Shown: positions 35,545 through 44,969 of the stretch, piece after piece
How positions within the stretch are numbered: the stretch's first letter is position 1
How the letters are laid out: every line of letters starts with the position of its first letter
Source: Sphaerospermopsis torques-reginae ITEP-024
Lineage (GTDB): Bacteria > Cyanobacteriota > Cyanobacteriia > Cyanobacteriales > Nostocaceae
NCBI RefSeq assembly: GCF_019598945.1
Contig: NZ_CP080598.1
Span: forward strand, 2,790,001 to 2,854,000
Direction of reading: 5' to 3'
Length of the DNA: 64,000 nt
The notes under the pieces: generated by a model
Seen by the model: only the letters and a program-made list of their open reading frames with translations
What the model was told of the DNA's origin: nothing
Databases searched by the model: none
Program-made: the position numbers and the translations under genes

Positions 35545-35979
35545 ATGAACCAAGAATCCCAAGAATATTTTATGAGTCTGGCCATAGAAGAAGCAAAAAA
35601 AGGAGATGCTCCCTATGGTGCGGTGATAGTTAAAGATAATCAAGTAGTTGCAGTAGCTTATAATACTGTCAGTAGAGACAGTGATCCATCAGCCCATGCA
35701 GAAATTAATGTTATTCGTAATTTAACCGCTAAACTGAAAAATCCAGCTTTAGATGGTTATTCTATATATACCACAGGTGAACCTTGTCCCATGTGTGCTA
35801 GTGCTTGTGTATGGACGGGGATATCAGAAATTATTTATGGTGCTTCAATTGCAGATTTAATTGCTATAAATCAAGGACAAATTAATATATCTTGTGAAGA
35901 AGTTATCGCTAAATCTTTTAGAAATATCAAGGTAACAAAAGGAATTTTAAGGCAGGAATGTCTAGAATTATTTGCATAA
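35545..35979 (+). CDS. Nucleoside/tRNA deaminase family (CMP/dCMP-type zinc deaminase)
   Basis: About 144 residues from the ATG at 35545 (a GTG six bases earlier is possible). Zinc and catalytic motifs are SAHAEINVIRN near residue 53 and GEPCPMCASACVWTGISEII near 80-99. The family contains guanine, cytosine and tRNA-adenosine deaminases. The PCPMCASA form fits guanine-deaminase-like members, but the substrate is not certain. The first residues (MNQESQEYFMSLAIEEAKKG) fit the family start. Confidence 0.85.
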   Translation: MNQESQEYFMSLAIEEAKKGDAPYGAVIVKDNQVVAVAYNTVSRDSDPSAHAEINVIRNLTAKLKNPALDGYSIYTTGEPCPMCASACVWTGISEIIYGASIADLIAINQGQINISCEEVIAKSFRNIKVTKGILRQECLELFA

Positions 35980-35984
35980 AAAAA

Positions 35985-36005
35985 GCCCTAGTAATCAACC
36001 AGGGC
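35985..36005. terminator. Bidirectional terminator between deaminase and response regulator
   Basis: GCCCT and AGGGC pair around an 11-base loop, flanked by seven A on the left. On the minus strand this gives a hairpin followed by TTTTTTT, a good terminator for the leftward response-regulator gene. Confidence 0.7.
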
Positions 36006-36071
36006 GTTTGAGTTTATGGTTAAAGGCAATTACAATGATGATTAGCAATAATTCTTATAAAACTCAGAGTT

Positions 36072-36728
36072 TTATTCTTGCAGAAATGATAAAAATGTAT
36101 TAGCAAGAATAGCGGCTTGGGTGCGATCGCGCAAATTAAGTCTACTTAAGATATTAGTAACATGATTTTTGACTGTTCCTTCGGAAATGAAGAGTTTCTG
36201 GGCAATTTCTCGGTTACTAGCGCCTGTAGCAATTAATCGTAAAACCTCTTTTTCTCTAGGTGTTAATTCGGTTAAACTCGTTGGTATGGATGGTGTGGTG
36301 TTGGTTTCTGTAGATGGAAACTGAGTTAAAAGTTTTTTGACTATTCCTGGTCCTAGTTGGGAATATCCTTTATCAACCGCACGAATAGCAACAGCTAATT
36401 CTTCTGAGGGTGTATCTTTGAGTAAATAACCCATTGCACCATTTTGTAATGCAGCTTTGACATATTGATCATCATCAAAAGTTGTTAATACTAAAACTTT
36501 GGTAGTGGGAAACCGTTTTTGAATTTCTTTTGTTGCTGCAACTCCATCCATGATGGGCATTCTAATATCCATCAACACCACATTAGGCTGTAGTTTTTCC
36601 ACTAAATTAATCGCAATTTCACCGTTTTCAGCTTCTCCAACTATTTCTAAATCAGGTTCTAATTCTAATAATGCTTTTAAACCTTGACGAATTAAACCTT
36701 GATCATCTACAAGTAAAACTGTAATCAT
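36072..36728 (-). CDS. NarL/LuxR-family response regulator
   Basis: 218 residues. Receiver domain at 1-120 with the acidic pair in LLVDDQ, phospho-acceptor D54 in [12 protein letters not shown] and the lysine in GYLLKD near 104. The C-terminal LuxR-type helix-turn-helix is [20 protein letters not shown] near 150-170. It is the partner of the histidine kinase just upstream on the same strand (154-base spacer with repeats). Targets are unknown. Confidence 0.92.
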   Translation of the reverse strand: MITVLLVDDQGLIRQGLKALLELEPDLEIVGEAENGEIAINLVEKLQPNVVLMDIRMPIMDGVAATKEIQKRFPTTKVLVLTTFDDDQYVKAALQNGAMGYLLKDTPSEELAVAIRAVDKGYSQLGPGIVKKLLTQFPSTETNTTPSIPTSLTELTPREKEVLRLIATGASNREIAQKLFISEGTVKNHVTNILSRLNLRDRTQAAILANTFLSFLQE

Positions 36729-36744
36729 GATTTGAAGAGGTGAC

Positions 36745-36860
36745 AGGTGACAGTGGGCAAGAGGCAGGGAGCAGGAGTTAGGAGTTAGGAGAAGTTAATC
36801 AGTTTTTTTCAAGACTTAACAATTATCAATTATCAATTATCAATTATTAATTATCACTTG
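36745..36860. repeat. Short tandem repeats between regulator and kinase genes
   Basis: GGTGACA units, then GGAGTTA units, then several ATCAATT/AATTATC units. They fill the spacer between the two genes. Confidence 0.75.
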
Positions 36861-36882
36861 ATATTTTCAGGTAGTTGAAGTT

Positions 36883-38082
36883 TCAGGTATTTAAAGGAAT
36901 ATTAACTATAATTTGACAACCAGAACTAGGAGCAGAATTAATTGTAAATTCTCCACCTAAAGCTAAAGTGCGATCGCGCATACTTTGTAAACCAAACCCA
37001 GTGGTATTTTGGGTGATATCAAAACCTTTACCATCATCTTGAACTATTAATTTTATAGTATTGCTGGTTGTAGTTAATTCTAATTGTACAGATGATGCTT
37101 GTGCATATTTTGAAATATTTGTTAATGATTCTTGAATAATGCGATAAATGGGAATACTCATTTCTTGGGGAAGTGGATATTCTAGGGAGAGTAAAAAAGT
37201 TGGTAAAATGCCATTAGCACGTTGAAAATCTGCTACTAAAATAGTGATAGCTGCTTCTAAAGATTGTGATTGTAAAGGGTGCGATCGCATAGTAGAAACA
37301 GATTGACGTACATCCTGTAAAGCTTTTGAACCCAGTTCTTTAGCAGTTGCTAAAAATGTCATTGCTCTGGGTATATCAGACTTAGAAAGTTTTAAAGCGG
37401 TTTCTAATTGTAAGTTTAAAGCAGTGAGAGAATGTCCTAAAGAATCATGAATTTCTCTAGCGATGCGATTACGTTCTTCTAAGGTAGCTTGATTTTCTAT
37501 TTTCAAAGCATATTGACGGAGTTTTTCGTTAGCACGAGCCAGTTTATCTCGACTTTCACGCTCAGATAAAACCGCATTCATTAACAGTAAAACAAATATC
37601 AAAGTTAACCCAAATAACACCGCTAAATTAAAACTAAAGAAACGGAATCTATCTTGTAATATTGGTGTTAATCTATGAGGAGGCAACCGACTTTTCATTG
37701 TCATTAAAAACAAGATAAATGATATAAAACTGAGAGTTAACCGCCCTGGTATTTGAAAAATTAAGCAACTGCGCGTTACCAAAATCAAATAGAGAAAAGG
37801 AAAAAGTCTAGCTGTTCTCCCACCGAAAAAACCAGTAATTAAAATTAAAAATACTTCAATAGCCGTATAAATAATTTTGACCACATTATTACTGGTAGGT
37901 ATTCTTAAACCCATCACACCAAAAACCGCCAAACTACAAATAGTTAACTCTGGAAAACGTGCAGCAAATTTTGGTGATGGTGAGGGCATAATTACTACTA
38001 ATACAGATAGCCCTAGTAATACCCATTCTAAATATAGTAGAAACCGAAAAGGATGATTATTAATTTCGATAAAACGAGACAT
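36883..38082 (-). CDS. Sensor histidine kinase, HisKA_3 (NarX/DesK-like)
   Basis: 399 residues. Five or six hydrophobic segments cover residues 10-190. The dimerisation and phospho-acceptor helix is ERNRIAREIHDSLGHSLTAL near 207, and the ATPase shows DDGKGFDITQ near 352 and GFGLQSMRDR. It should phosphorylate the adjacent NarL-type regulator. The multi-span N-terminus recalls membrane-state sensors such as DesK, but the signal cannot be read. The Spy-like gene that diverges from it is a possible target. Confidence 0.9.
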   Translation of the reverse strand: MSRFIEINNHPFRFLLYLEWVLLGLSVLVVIMPSPSPKFAARFPELTICSLAVFGVMGLRIPTSNNVVKIIYTAIEVFLILITGFFGGRTARLFPFLYLILVTRSCLIFQIPGRLTLSFISFILFLMTMKSRLPPHRLTPILQDRFRFFSFNLAVLFGLTLIFVLLLMNAVLSERESRDKLARANEKLRQYALKIENQATLEERNRIAREIHDSLGHSLTALNLQLETALKLSKSDIPRAMTFLATAKELGSKALQDVRQSVSTMRSHPLQSQSLEAAITILVADFQRANGILPTFLLSLEYPLPQEMSIPIYRIIQESLTNISKYAQASSVQLELTTTSNTIKLIVQDDGKGFDITQNTTGFGLQSMRDRTLALGGEFTINSAPSSGCQIIVNIPLNT

Positions 38083-38276
38083 AATAATTTATAATTAGTA
38101 ATTCGTAATTAAAGCCAGAAAACACTGCTAATTATTGAATTTGATTATCCTATATCTTGCCGAGATTGGAAACATGACTAAAGTCATAGCTGTAAACGTG
38201 ACTTTTTACTCATGTGGTAACTGGAGATGATTTCATATCATGGTGACATCCAACCAAGAAAAACACAAGGTAATTT

Positions 38277-38777
38277 ATGAACCGCAAGAGATTATCATTT
38301 TTAGCTGCTGCTTTTGCTCTTACTTTAACAGCAACACCCTTTGTAGCACAAGCACAACCAACTTCTCCTAACCGTCAACCAGGTAAAGAATTTGCTCAAA
38401 AAGGTCCTTGGCAAAAGTTAGGACTTACAGATGAACAAAAAGCCAAAATGCAGGAAATTCGCCGCAATGCTCGTGCAGAAATGGAGAAAGTTTTGACAGC
38501 GGAACAAAAAGAACAATTAAAAGCTGCAATGCAAGAACGTATAAATCAGCGTTCACAAGGTGAAGGTAGAATGGAAGGTAGAGGTAGAGGAAAGAAAAAT
38601 AATCCTTTTGCAGCTTTAAATTTAACGGAAGCACAAAAAACCAGAATGCGGGAAATTAAAGAGTCTTCAAAACAACAAATGGAAGCTGTTTTAACTCCTG
38701 CACAACGGGAACAACTGAAACAAATGCAGGAAAATCGCAAATCTCGTCGTCAACAACGTAATTCTACTTCTATTTAA
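38277..38777 (+). CDS. Spy/CpxP-like periplasmic protein
   Basis: 166 residues. A signal peptide (MNRKRLSFLAAAFALTLTAT, cut after AQA near 27) precedes two similar units, LGLTDEQKAKMQEIRRNARA near 48 and LNLTEAQKTRMREIKESSKQ near 117, of the LTxxQ type. The family are small helical, very charged chaperones or metal sensors of the envelope. It is divergent from the two-component genes and could be under their control. Confidence 0.8.
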   Translation: MNRKRLSFLAAAFALTLTATPFVAQAQPTSPNRQPGKEFAQKGPWQKLGLTDEQKAKMQEIRRNARAEMEKVLTAEQKEQLKAAMQERINQRSQGEGRMEGRGRGKKNNPFAALNLTEAQKTRMREIKESSKQQMEAVLTPAQREQLKQMQENRKSRRQQRNSTSI

Positions 38778-38783
38778 GGGTAC

Positions 38784-38900
38784 TGGGGACTGGTGACTGG
38801 GGACTGGTGACTGGTGAATGGGTAATTAATTATATTTTTCCCAATTACCAATTATCAATTACCAATTACCCATTACCAATTACCAATTACCCATTACCAA
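38784..38900. repeat. Short tandem repeats (GGGGACT, then AATTACC/CATTACC)
   Basis: About 115 bases made almost wholly of heptamer units, GACTGGTG/GGGGACT then CCAATTA and CCCATTA. They separate the Spy-like and MATE genes, which converge. Confidence 0.85.
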
Positions 38901-38907
38901 TAAATAG

Positions 38908-40266
38908 TTAAGAATGAGTGAGAGATTTTTGATTTTCTAAGTTTTGGGTATTCAAAGTTTGGGGTATCTGTATAGCTAATACTACCATAAGAGTTGTCAT
39001 GTAAGAAACAAGAGTTGACCACAATAGATGATTGTTGTGGAAATACCAAGCGGCGATCGCTAAAGGCGAAAAACCCACAAAAAAGGCGAGTAATACAGCA
39101 TTACGTAGGATTACACTTTCCTTTAAACCAATAAAGTAACCTTCGAGAATAAAAGCGATCGCTGTAATTACCAAAACCGGCAACAACCAAATTGTATATT
39201 GATTAATGTTAGTATTAACTTCTGAGTGATTAGTCAACAACCCAAAAACTTGATCAGGAAAAATCATAGATACCAAAGCAAAAGTCACAGCGATCGCTAT
39301 AGCTGTCACCATAGACACAAATAACAACGGCATCATCTGTTGTTGATTTCCCTTACCTTTAAAATTAGCAATTAAGGTTTGAGTTGTCACTCCCACACCT
39401 TGGATAGTAAACTGACTTAAAAGAGCAATTTGCAGCATTAATCCATTTTCTGCCAAAACAGTTTTTCCCATACTGGCACTCAAATTAGTAAAGATAGCAT
39501 AAGCAGAAATCAGGGCTAAAAATCGAATGAAAATATTACTTTTTAGCGCCATAGTATTCTTGAGAGCTACCCAATCAAATATTTCTTGTAGTGCTGTAGG
39601 TAACACTTGCCACTGAATACTCAATCCCACTCCCAGCAAACCAACTCCCAAAGCCAAATACTGACTTAAAGCAGTTGCTAAACCCGCACCCATACTTTCC
39701 CAACCCCATTTAAAAATCATCAGATAGTCAAGCAACACATTAGAACCATTACCAACGATAGACATCAGCAGCACCCAACTATTCATTTCTCGTCCTAAAA
39801 ACCAACCGAAAAGGACAAAATTGAGCAAAACAGCCGGAGCGCCCCAAATTCTGCCATAAAAATAGTCAATCCCAGAAGTTTCAATTTCTGGAGAACCATT
39901 CAACATCAAAAAACCAAATTTTTGTATAGGGTATTGCAGCAGTAAAATCACTAACCCTACCGTCAAAGCAATCAAAGCACTACGTAAACCAGCCAATAAT
40001 ACAGCTTTTGGTTCATCTGAACCCACAGCTTGAGCAGTCAGAGCATTGGTACTTGACCGCATAAATTTTAACACTCGATAAAGGTAGTCAAACAGAATAG
40101 TTGCCAAAATTACCCCAGCCAAATGACGGATATCTGCTAAATGTCCTAAAAAAGCAGTATCCACCAACCCCGCTAGAGGAATCATCATATTAGACAGCAT
40201 ACTTACGCTGGCTAACCTAGAAAAACGAGGCAAAAAATTATACAATTTAGGTAAAACAACAGACAT
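38908..40266 (-). CDS. MATE-family efflux transporter, DinF-like
   Basis: About 452 residues from the ATG at 40266 (MSVVLPKLYNFLPRFSRLAS). Twelve membrane segments in two halves. It has SNMMIPLAGLVDTAFLGHLA near 30, the DinF/NorM hallmark, and MRSSTNALTAQAVGSDEPKA. The family uses Na+ or H+ gradients to expel organic cations; the substrate here is unknown. Several HIP1 octamers lie within it, showing native codon context. Confidence 0.9.
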   Translation of the reverse strand: MSVVLPKLYNFLPRFSRLASVSMLSNMMIPLAGLVDTAFLGHLADIRHLAGVILATILFDYLYRVLKFMRSSTNALTAQAVGSDEPKAVLLAGLRSALIALTVGLVILLLQYPIQKFGFLMLNGSPEIETSGIDYFYGRIWGAPAVLLNFVLFGWFLGREMNSWVLLMSIVGNGSNVLLDYLMIFKWGWESMGAGLATALSQYLALGVGLLGVGLSIQWQVLPTALQEIFDWVALKNTMALKSNIFIRFLALISAYAIFTNLSASMGKTVLAENGLMLQIALLSQFTIQGVGVTTQTLIANFKGKGNQQQMMPLLFVSMVTAIAIAVTFALVSMIFPDQVFGLLTNHSEVNTNINQYTIWLLPVLVITAIAFILEGYFIGLKESVILRNAVLLAFFVGFSPLAIAAWYFHNNHLLWSTLVSYMTTLMVVLAIQIPQTLNTQNLENQKSLTHS

Positions 40267-40394
40267 AGAAATGATCAAAATTGGAGGATAATTCAGTTTA
40301 TCTGGGGTTTACAGTAATCAGAAACCAGAAATCTACATAATCTCGGCAAAATCCTGTTAAAAGTTAATTAACCTATCAACCTAACTCGCTGAAA

Positions 40395-40625
40395 ATGTCT
40401 CAAGAATTTCCTATTGGTAGTAAAGTCCGTGTGGTGATATTACCACCATACATCAAAACCGCTGACCCCATGCCCATGTTACGTCCTCCTGATGTGATTA
40501 GCGTCGGTGAAGAAGGTATAGTTATTGACCGCCGCCCCGGAGGATATTGGGGTGTACGTTTTGCTAGAGGTACTTTCCTCATGGATAGTCAATATATTGA
40601 AAGTACAGAAAATCCGCTGAGATAA
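40395..40625 (+). CDS. sipA: NblS-interacting protein SipA
   Basis: 76 residues, MSQEFPIGSKVRVVILPPYI then KTADPMPMLRPPDVISVGEE and RRPGGYWGVRFARGTFLMDS. This matches the SipA family of cyanobacteria (also DUF3148), an SH3-like small protein that binds the histidine kinase NblS (Hik33) and raises its autophosphorylation. It acts in light and nutrient stress control. It stands alone, followed directly by element E. Confidence 0.88.
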   Translation: MSQEFPIGSKVRVVILPPYIKTADPMPMLRPPDVISVGEEGIVIDRRPGGYWGVRFARGTFLMDSQYIESTENPLR

Positions 40626-40770
40626 GGGACTTCCAGATAAAAAAATATACAATTAATTCCTGTGGGGTAGGCCGGACAGCCTGCCCTTAAACCCGGACGG
40701 GCTAGAAGCCCATCCCACAAGATTGGATAATCTCCCATAAGATTGGATAATTTATTTCTTGGAAGTCCCT
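40625..40770. mobile_element. Element E, miniature inverted-repeat element
   Basis: 146 bp with perfect 11-bp ends AGGGACTTCCA and TGGAAGTCCCT. Inside is GTGGGGTAGGCCGGACAGCC and its partial partner GGGCTAGAAGCCCATCCCAC, plus two GATTGGATAAT units. It begins at the stop codon of sipA (the last base of TGA is shared). No transposase frame. Confidence 0.7.
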
Positions 40771-40849
40771 AAGATCCCCGACTTCTTCAAGCGGTCCGGG
40801 AACTGCAAAGAATGTTAACTTATGTTAAGTTATGATTCTGGTTTGCAAA

Positions 40850-41407
40850 ATGATTTCACGACGTAATTTTATTACCATTTTATTGGCGGGTTGTTTATCC
40901 TTGATTAGTTGGTTAAACTTTACCCCCACTGCTGCTGCTTTGGGTGGTAAACTACCTGCAATCAACCAACCCGCGCCTAATTTCACCTTACCCACCAACA
41001 CAGGAGATGGTAAAATTTCCCTTTCTGACTTACGTGGTCAGTGGGTGGTTTTATATTTTTATCCCAAAGATTTCACCTCTGGCTGTACAATTGAAGCACG
41101 ACGTTTTCAACAAGACTTGCCCAAATATCTAGAAAAAAATACTCAGATTATTGGTGTCAGTGCGGATGATATTGATTCCCACGCCGAGTTTTGTGATTCT
41201 GAGGGTTTAAAATTCCCCCTTTTGGCGGATACAGATGGTGCAGTGAGTAAAGCTTATGGTTCTTGGATTGGCTATGTATCCATGCGTCATAGTTTTATCA
41301 TTGATCCCCAGGGGATTTTGCGGGAAACCTTTGTCAAAGTCAATCCCAATATTCACAGTCAAGAAGTTTTAGCACGACTGGAAAAGTTACAATCAGATAA
41401 TGGGTAA
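40850..41407 (+). CDS. PrxQ/BCP-type peroxiredoxin with Tat-like signal
   Basis: About 185 residues from the ATG at 40850; an ATG at 40832 would add six. MISRRNFITILLAGCLSLIS has a twin-arginine SRRNFI pattern and a hydrophobic run ending in an A-rich stretch, so export to thylakoid lumen or periplasm is likely. The peroxidatic cysteine is in DFTSGCTIEARRF near residue 82. The usual resolving cysteine five residues on is arginine. Another cysteine occurs in HAEFCDSEG near 120. Reduces peroxides with thiol donors. Confidence 0.88.
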   Translation: MISRRNFITILLAGCLSLISWLNFTPTAAALGGKLPAINQPAPNFTLPTNTGDGKISLSDLRGQWVVLYFYPKDFTSGCTIEARRFQQDLPKYLEKNTQIIGVSADDIDSHAEFCDSEGLKFPLLADTDGAVSKAYGSWIGYVSMRHSFIIDPQGILRETFVKVNPNIHSQEVLARLEKLQSDNG

Positions 41408-41500
41408 TTGGTAATTGGTAATTGGTAATTGGTAATTGGGAAAAATAAAATTGATTACCCAGTCCCCAGTCCCCAGTCACCACTCACCTATTACCAAAAA
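41401..41500. repeat. Short tandem repeats before ppk2
   Basis: Five TAATTGG units, then CCCAGTC-type units (AGTCCCC, AGTCACC). They occupy the spacer between the peroxiredoxin gene and PPK2 and explain the longer but false open frame before PPK2. Confidence 0.8.
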
Positions 41501-41537
41501 AATCTCTAAATCAATTCTACCAAGGTGCTGTTTGCAA

Positions 41538-42410
41538 ATGAATCATGATCCGTTTATTGTTTCTCCAGGGGCTAAAATTTCTTTAAAAGATGATTATGAC
41601 CCCAGTTATAAAGCTGAATATCATGAAAAAGCTGAGGCGAAAAAAAAATTAAAGGCTGGTATCAAAGAATTAGCGAATTATCAAAATATTCTCTATGCTC
41701 AAAATACTTATGCTTTGCTGATTATCTTTCAAGCGATGGATGCTGCTGGTAAAGATAGCACTATTAAACACGTGATGTCTGGGGTAAATCCTCAAGGATG
41801 TCAGGTTTTTAGCTTTAAAGCACCTAGTGATGAAGAATTAGATCATGATTATTTATGGCGTTCAATGAAAGCTTTACCCGAACGGGGAAGAATTGGTATA
41901 TTCAACCGTTCTTATTATGAAGAATTGTTGGTGGTGCGCGTCCATCCAGAACTTTTAGAAAAGCAAAAACTGCACTATATTCCGCATGATAATCAAATTT
42001 GGCAGCAGCGGTTTGAGGAAATTAATAATTTTGAAAAATATTTGGTAAATAATGGAATTGTTGTCCTGAAATTTTTTCTCAATGTCTCAAAATCAGAACA
42101 GAAAAAACGCTTTTTAGATAGAATTGAATCACCAGAAAAACATTGGAAATTTTCCGCTAGTGATGTGCGGGAACGTGGTTTTTGGGATGATTACATGATG
42201 GCTTATGAAGACGTTTTTAACTACACTAGTACAGAATATGCACCCTGGTATATTATACCTGCGGATCGCAAGTGGTTTACCAGGTTAGTTGTGTCGGATA
42301 TTATCTGCTCTAAGTTAAGAGAATTAAATTTACAATATCCTACCATTAGTGAAGAGCACAAGCATAGGCTTTTAGACGCTAAGAGAATATTAGAAAGTGA
42401 AGATGAATAG
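41538..42410 (+). CDS. ppk2: Polyphosphate kinase 2 family protein
   Basis: About 290 residues from the ATG at 41538 ([20 protein letters not shown]). An earlier frame start at 41436 runs through repeats. Walker A is [17 protein letters not shown] near residue 71, Walker B-type [17 protein letters not shown] near 130, and [18 protein letters not shown] and [20 protein letters not shown] near 255 form the lid and base contacts. The family moves phosphate between polyphosphate and nucleotides. The exact class (AMP or ADP user) cannot be fixed here. Confidence 0.9.
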   Translation: MNHDPFIVSPGAKISLKDDYDPSYKAEYHEKAEAKKKLKAGIKELANYQNILYAQNTYALLIIFQAMDAAGKDSTIKHVMSGVNPQGCQVFSFKAPSDEELDHDYLWRSMKALPERGRIGIFNRSYYEELLVVRVHPELLEKQKLHYIPHDNQIWQQRFEEINNFEKYLVNNGIVVLKFFLNVSKSEQKKRFLDRIESPEKHWKFSASDVRERGFWDDYMMAYEDVFNYTSTEYAPWYIIPADRKWFTRLVVSDIICSKLRELNLQYPTISEEHKHRLLDAKRILESEDE

Positions 42411-42767
42411 AAAAAACTGTATGAGTTTTAACTTCGTATATCTTTGGGAAGATATTTATTTTGTCTACTTGACTTTTTTCATGACTATTGGTTAAATAAA
42501 TTGTAGCTTGTGATTAACATTTTTTAAGACTTCAGTCCTGTTTTTATAAGTCCAGGCAACTTAAGGGATAAGACTATATTATTTTTATGACATTTTCTCA
42601 CTAAATTCATGGTTGCAGTTTTATACAGAGAATTTAAATATATTAGAAATATAAAATTTTTTATAAATAAAATGTGATTGATATTGAGATGATGCTTGAA
42701 AAGTTATTAAGCATACTCAACAAAATATGTCTATTATCTTGAGACCTGATTATTCATTTTTGACCCT
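42411..42767. other. AT-rich intergenic region before the CheR-PAS gene
   Basis: No gene, RNA or repeat recognised. Very AT-rich; probably carries the promoter of the CheR-PAS gene. Confidence 0.4.
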
Positions 42768-44636
42768 ATGACTGCCCCAGAAATACCTGCAAACTTTGAA
42801 AATTTACTTACTTATATTAGACAAAATAGAGGTTTTGATTTTACTGGCTATAAACGTTCAACTTTGGTACGTAGAGTTACCAAGCGTTTACAATCATTAA
42901 ATATAGACAATTTTAGTGATTATATAGATTATTTAGAAGTTCACCCAGAAGAATTTAATTATTTGTTCAATACCATTTTGATTAATGTCACGGACTTTTT
43001 TCGGGATATTGCTGCTTGGGAATATTTAGAAAATCAAGTTATACCTAATATTATTAAAGGTAAAAAAAATAGTGAGCAGATTCGCATTTGGTCTGCTGGT
43101 TGTGCATCGGGAGCAGAAGCTTATACCCTAGCAATACTGTTTGCTGAAGCATTAGGAGTAGAAGAGTTTCGTCATCGAGTCAAAATTTATGCTACAGATA
43201 TTGATGAAGAAGCTCTGAATCAGGCACGTCAGTCTGTATATTCAGCGAAAGATATTGATAAAGTGCCAACGGAACTACTGGATAAATATTTTGATTTAGC
43301 AGGGAATAATTATATATTTCGTCAAGACTTGCGTCGGTGTGTAATTTTTGGTCGTCATAATTTATTTTTGGATGCGCCGATTTCTCGGTTAGATTTGCTG
43401 GTGTGTCGCAACACATTGATGTATTTTAATTCTGAGGTGCAGGGGCGAATAATGGCTAGGTTTCATTTTGCCCTGAATGATACTGGCTATTTGTTTTTAG
43501 GTAAAGCCGAGATGCTGCTGATGTATTCTAATTTGTTCATACCTGTAGACTTAAAAAATAGAATATTTACTAAATTATCATCAACAAATTTACGCGATCG
43601 CCTATTAGTTATGGCAAATTCAGCAGATGATGAATCTAATCGTCGTTTATCTAAACACATTCGCTTGCAAGAGTTGGCTTTTGATGCAACCCCAGTAGCG
43701 GAAATAGTCATTGATATCAATGGTTTATTAGTGATTATCAATGAGCAAGCTCGCAGTTTGTTTGGTTTATCAATGAGAGATTTAGATCGTCCTTTTCACG
43801 AGTTGGAAATTTCCTATCGACCAATAGAATTGCGATCGCTAATAGAAAGAGCATACAAAGAACGTCGTCCCATCAATCTTACAAATGTAGAACGCTATTT
43901 ATCAAATTCAGAAAAGCAATACTTGGATGTGCGGATCACACCTTTACAAGACGATAATCTCAGCTTACTAGGTGTGAGCATAAGTTTTAATGATGTCACC
44001 CGTTATGTCCAATTGCAAGAAGCATTGCAACGTTCTCGACAAGATTTAGAAACCACCAACGAGGAACTACAATCTACTAATGAAGAATTAGAAACTACCA
44101 ACGAGGAACTACAATCTACTAATGAAGAATTAGAAACAACTAACGAAGAACTCCAGTCTAGTAATCAAGAATTAGAAACAATGAATGAAGAATTGCAATC
44201 TGCAAATGAAGAATTACAAACAATTAATTATGAGTTAAGCGATCGCACTTTAGAACTGAACCGCACCAATGTTTTTATTACATCCATTCTTAAAAGCCTG
44301 CAAACAGGAATGGTTGTCATTGACCCAAACTTTAACATTTTAATTTGGAATAATTTTGTAGAAGATTTATGGGGATTACGCAATGATGAAGTGATCAATA
44401 AATCTCTATTTAGTTTAGATATTAGTTTACCTGTGGAAGAGTTGCGATCGCCTATTCTGGATATCCTATCTGGTAAAATAGATTTCCAAGAAATGATTTT
44501 AGCTGCTACAAATCGCCGAGGTAAACAAATCCAATGTTATGTTGCCCTCAACCCCCTGATCGACAAAAAAATAGAAGGGGTAGTTGTGATGATGGCAGAT
44601 GTAGATAAAATCAAAAATATGATTCATAATCAATAA
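42768..44636 (+). CDS. CheR-type methyltransferase fused to PAS domains
   Basis: 622 residues. CheR N-terminal helices at 1-80 (FDFTGYKRSTLVRRVTKRLQ) and the SAM-binding half with WSAGCASGAEAYTLAILFAE near 107-126 and CRNTLMYF near 211. A PAS domain follows (about 300-410), then a coiled coil built from 14-residue repeats (near 428-483) and a second PAS domain (about 505-615). The order matches CheB-CheR-PAS fusion proteins without the CheB part. It would methylate a receptor-like target; no chemotaxis genes are adjacent. Confidence 0.88.
   Translation: MTAPEIPANFENLLTYIRQNRGFDFTGYKRSTLVRRVTKRLQSLNIDNFSDYIDYLEVHPEEFNYLFNTILINVTDFFRDIAAWEYLENQVIPNIIKGKKNSEQIRIWSAGCASGAEAYTLAILFAEALGVEEFRHRVKIYATDIDEEALNQARQSVYSAKDIDKVPTELLDKYFDLAGNNYIFRQDLRRCVIFGRHNLFLDAPISRLDLLVCRNTLMYFNSEVQGRIMARFHFALNDTGYLFLGKAEMLLMYSNLFIPVDLKNRIFTKLSSTNLRDRLLVMANSADDESNRRLSKHIRLQELAFDATPVAEIVIDINGLLVIINEQARSLFGLSMRDLDRPFHELEISYRPIELRSLIERAYKERRPINLTNVERYLSNSEKQYLDVRITPLQDDNLSLLGVSISFNDVTRYVQLQEALQRSRQDLETTNEELQSTNEELETTNEELQSTNEELETTNEELQSSNQELETMNEELQSANEELQTINYELSDRTLELNRTNVFITSILKSLQTGMVVIDPNFNILIWNNFVEDLWGLRNDEVINKSLFSLDISLPVEELRSPILDILSGKIDFQEMILAATNRRGKQIQCYVALNPLIDKKIEGVVVMMADVDKIKNMIHNQ
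44049..44216. repeat. 42-bp tandem repeat coding a coiled coil
   Basis: Four units start at 44049, 44091, 44133 and 44175. The first two are almost identical (GAAACTACCAACGAGGAACT then ACAATCTACTAATGAAGAAT); the last two have drifted. Each codes ETTNEELQSTNEEL, two heptads. Confidence 0.9.
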
Positions 44637-44969
44637 ATTCAAACAAGTTAGAAAAACTTGATCTGTCAATGGCTTTAAGGGTTGAAAATGTTAACGTAAT
44701 TTTTTTACTTTTTTATATATAATGTAGTTGAACAATATGAGGAAATTGTGAGGTTTATTTAATTAATTATCAAAATATATCGTAACATCGGGAAACAAAT
44801 TGACAATATTTACTTCACATTTCGTTAAATTTTTATCCTCACAAGTTCCTCAAATTTTATTTGTATAAAAATAATTATGGAAGCGAAAAGCAGAACAACT
44901 TAGTAAAAGTTAGTAAAAGCTTCTGCATCAAAATCAAAAAAATTTGTAAGTTTTAAAGGACTCAAGATC
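44637..44969. other. AT-rich leader of ppsA
   Basis: 333 bases without a gene. A TTGACA hexamer at 44800-44805 could be a -35 box, but a matching -10 is not certain. Close tandem AGTAAAAGT occurs near 44902-44920. Confidence 0.35.

Noticed and set aside
38784..38900. Dense repeats as a CRISPR or iteron array
   Set aside because: Units are heptamers without spacers, the ordinary short tandem repeats of Nostocales, present in many gaps here.
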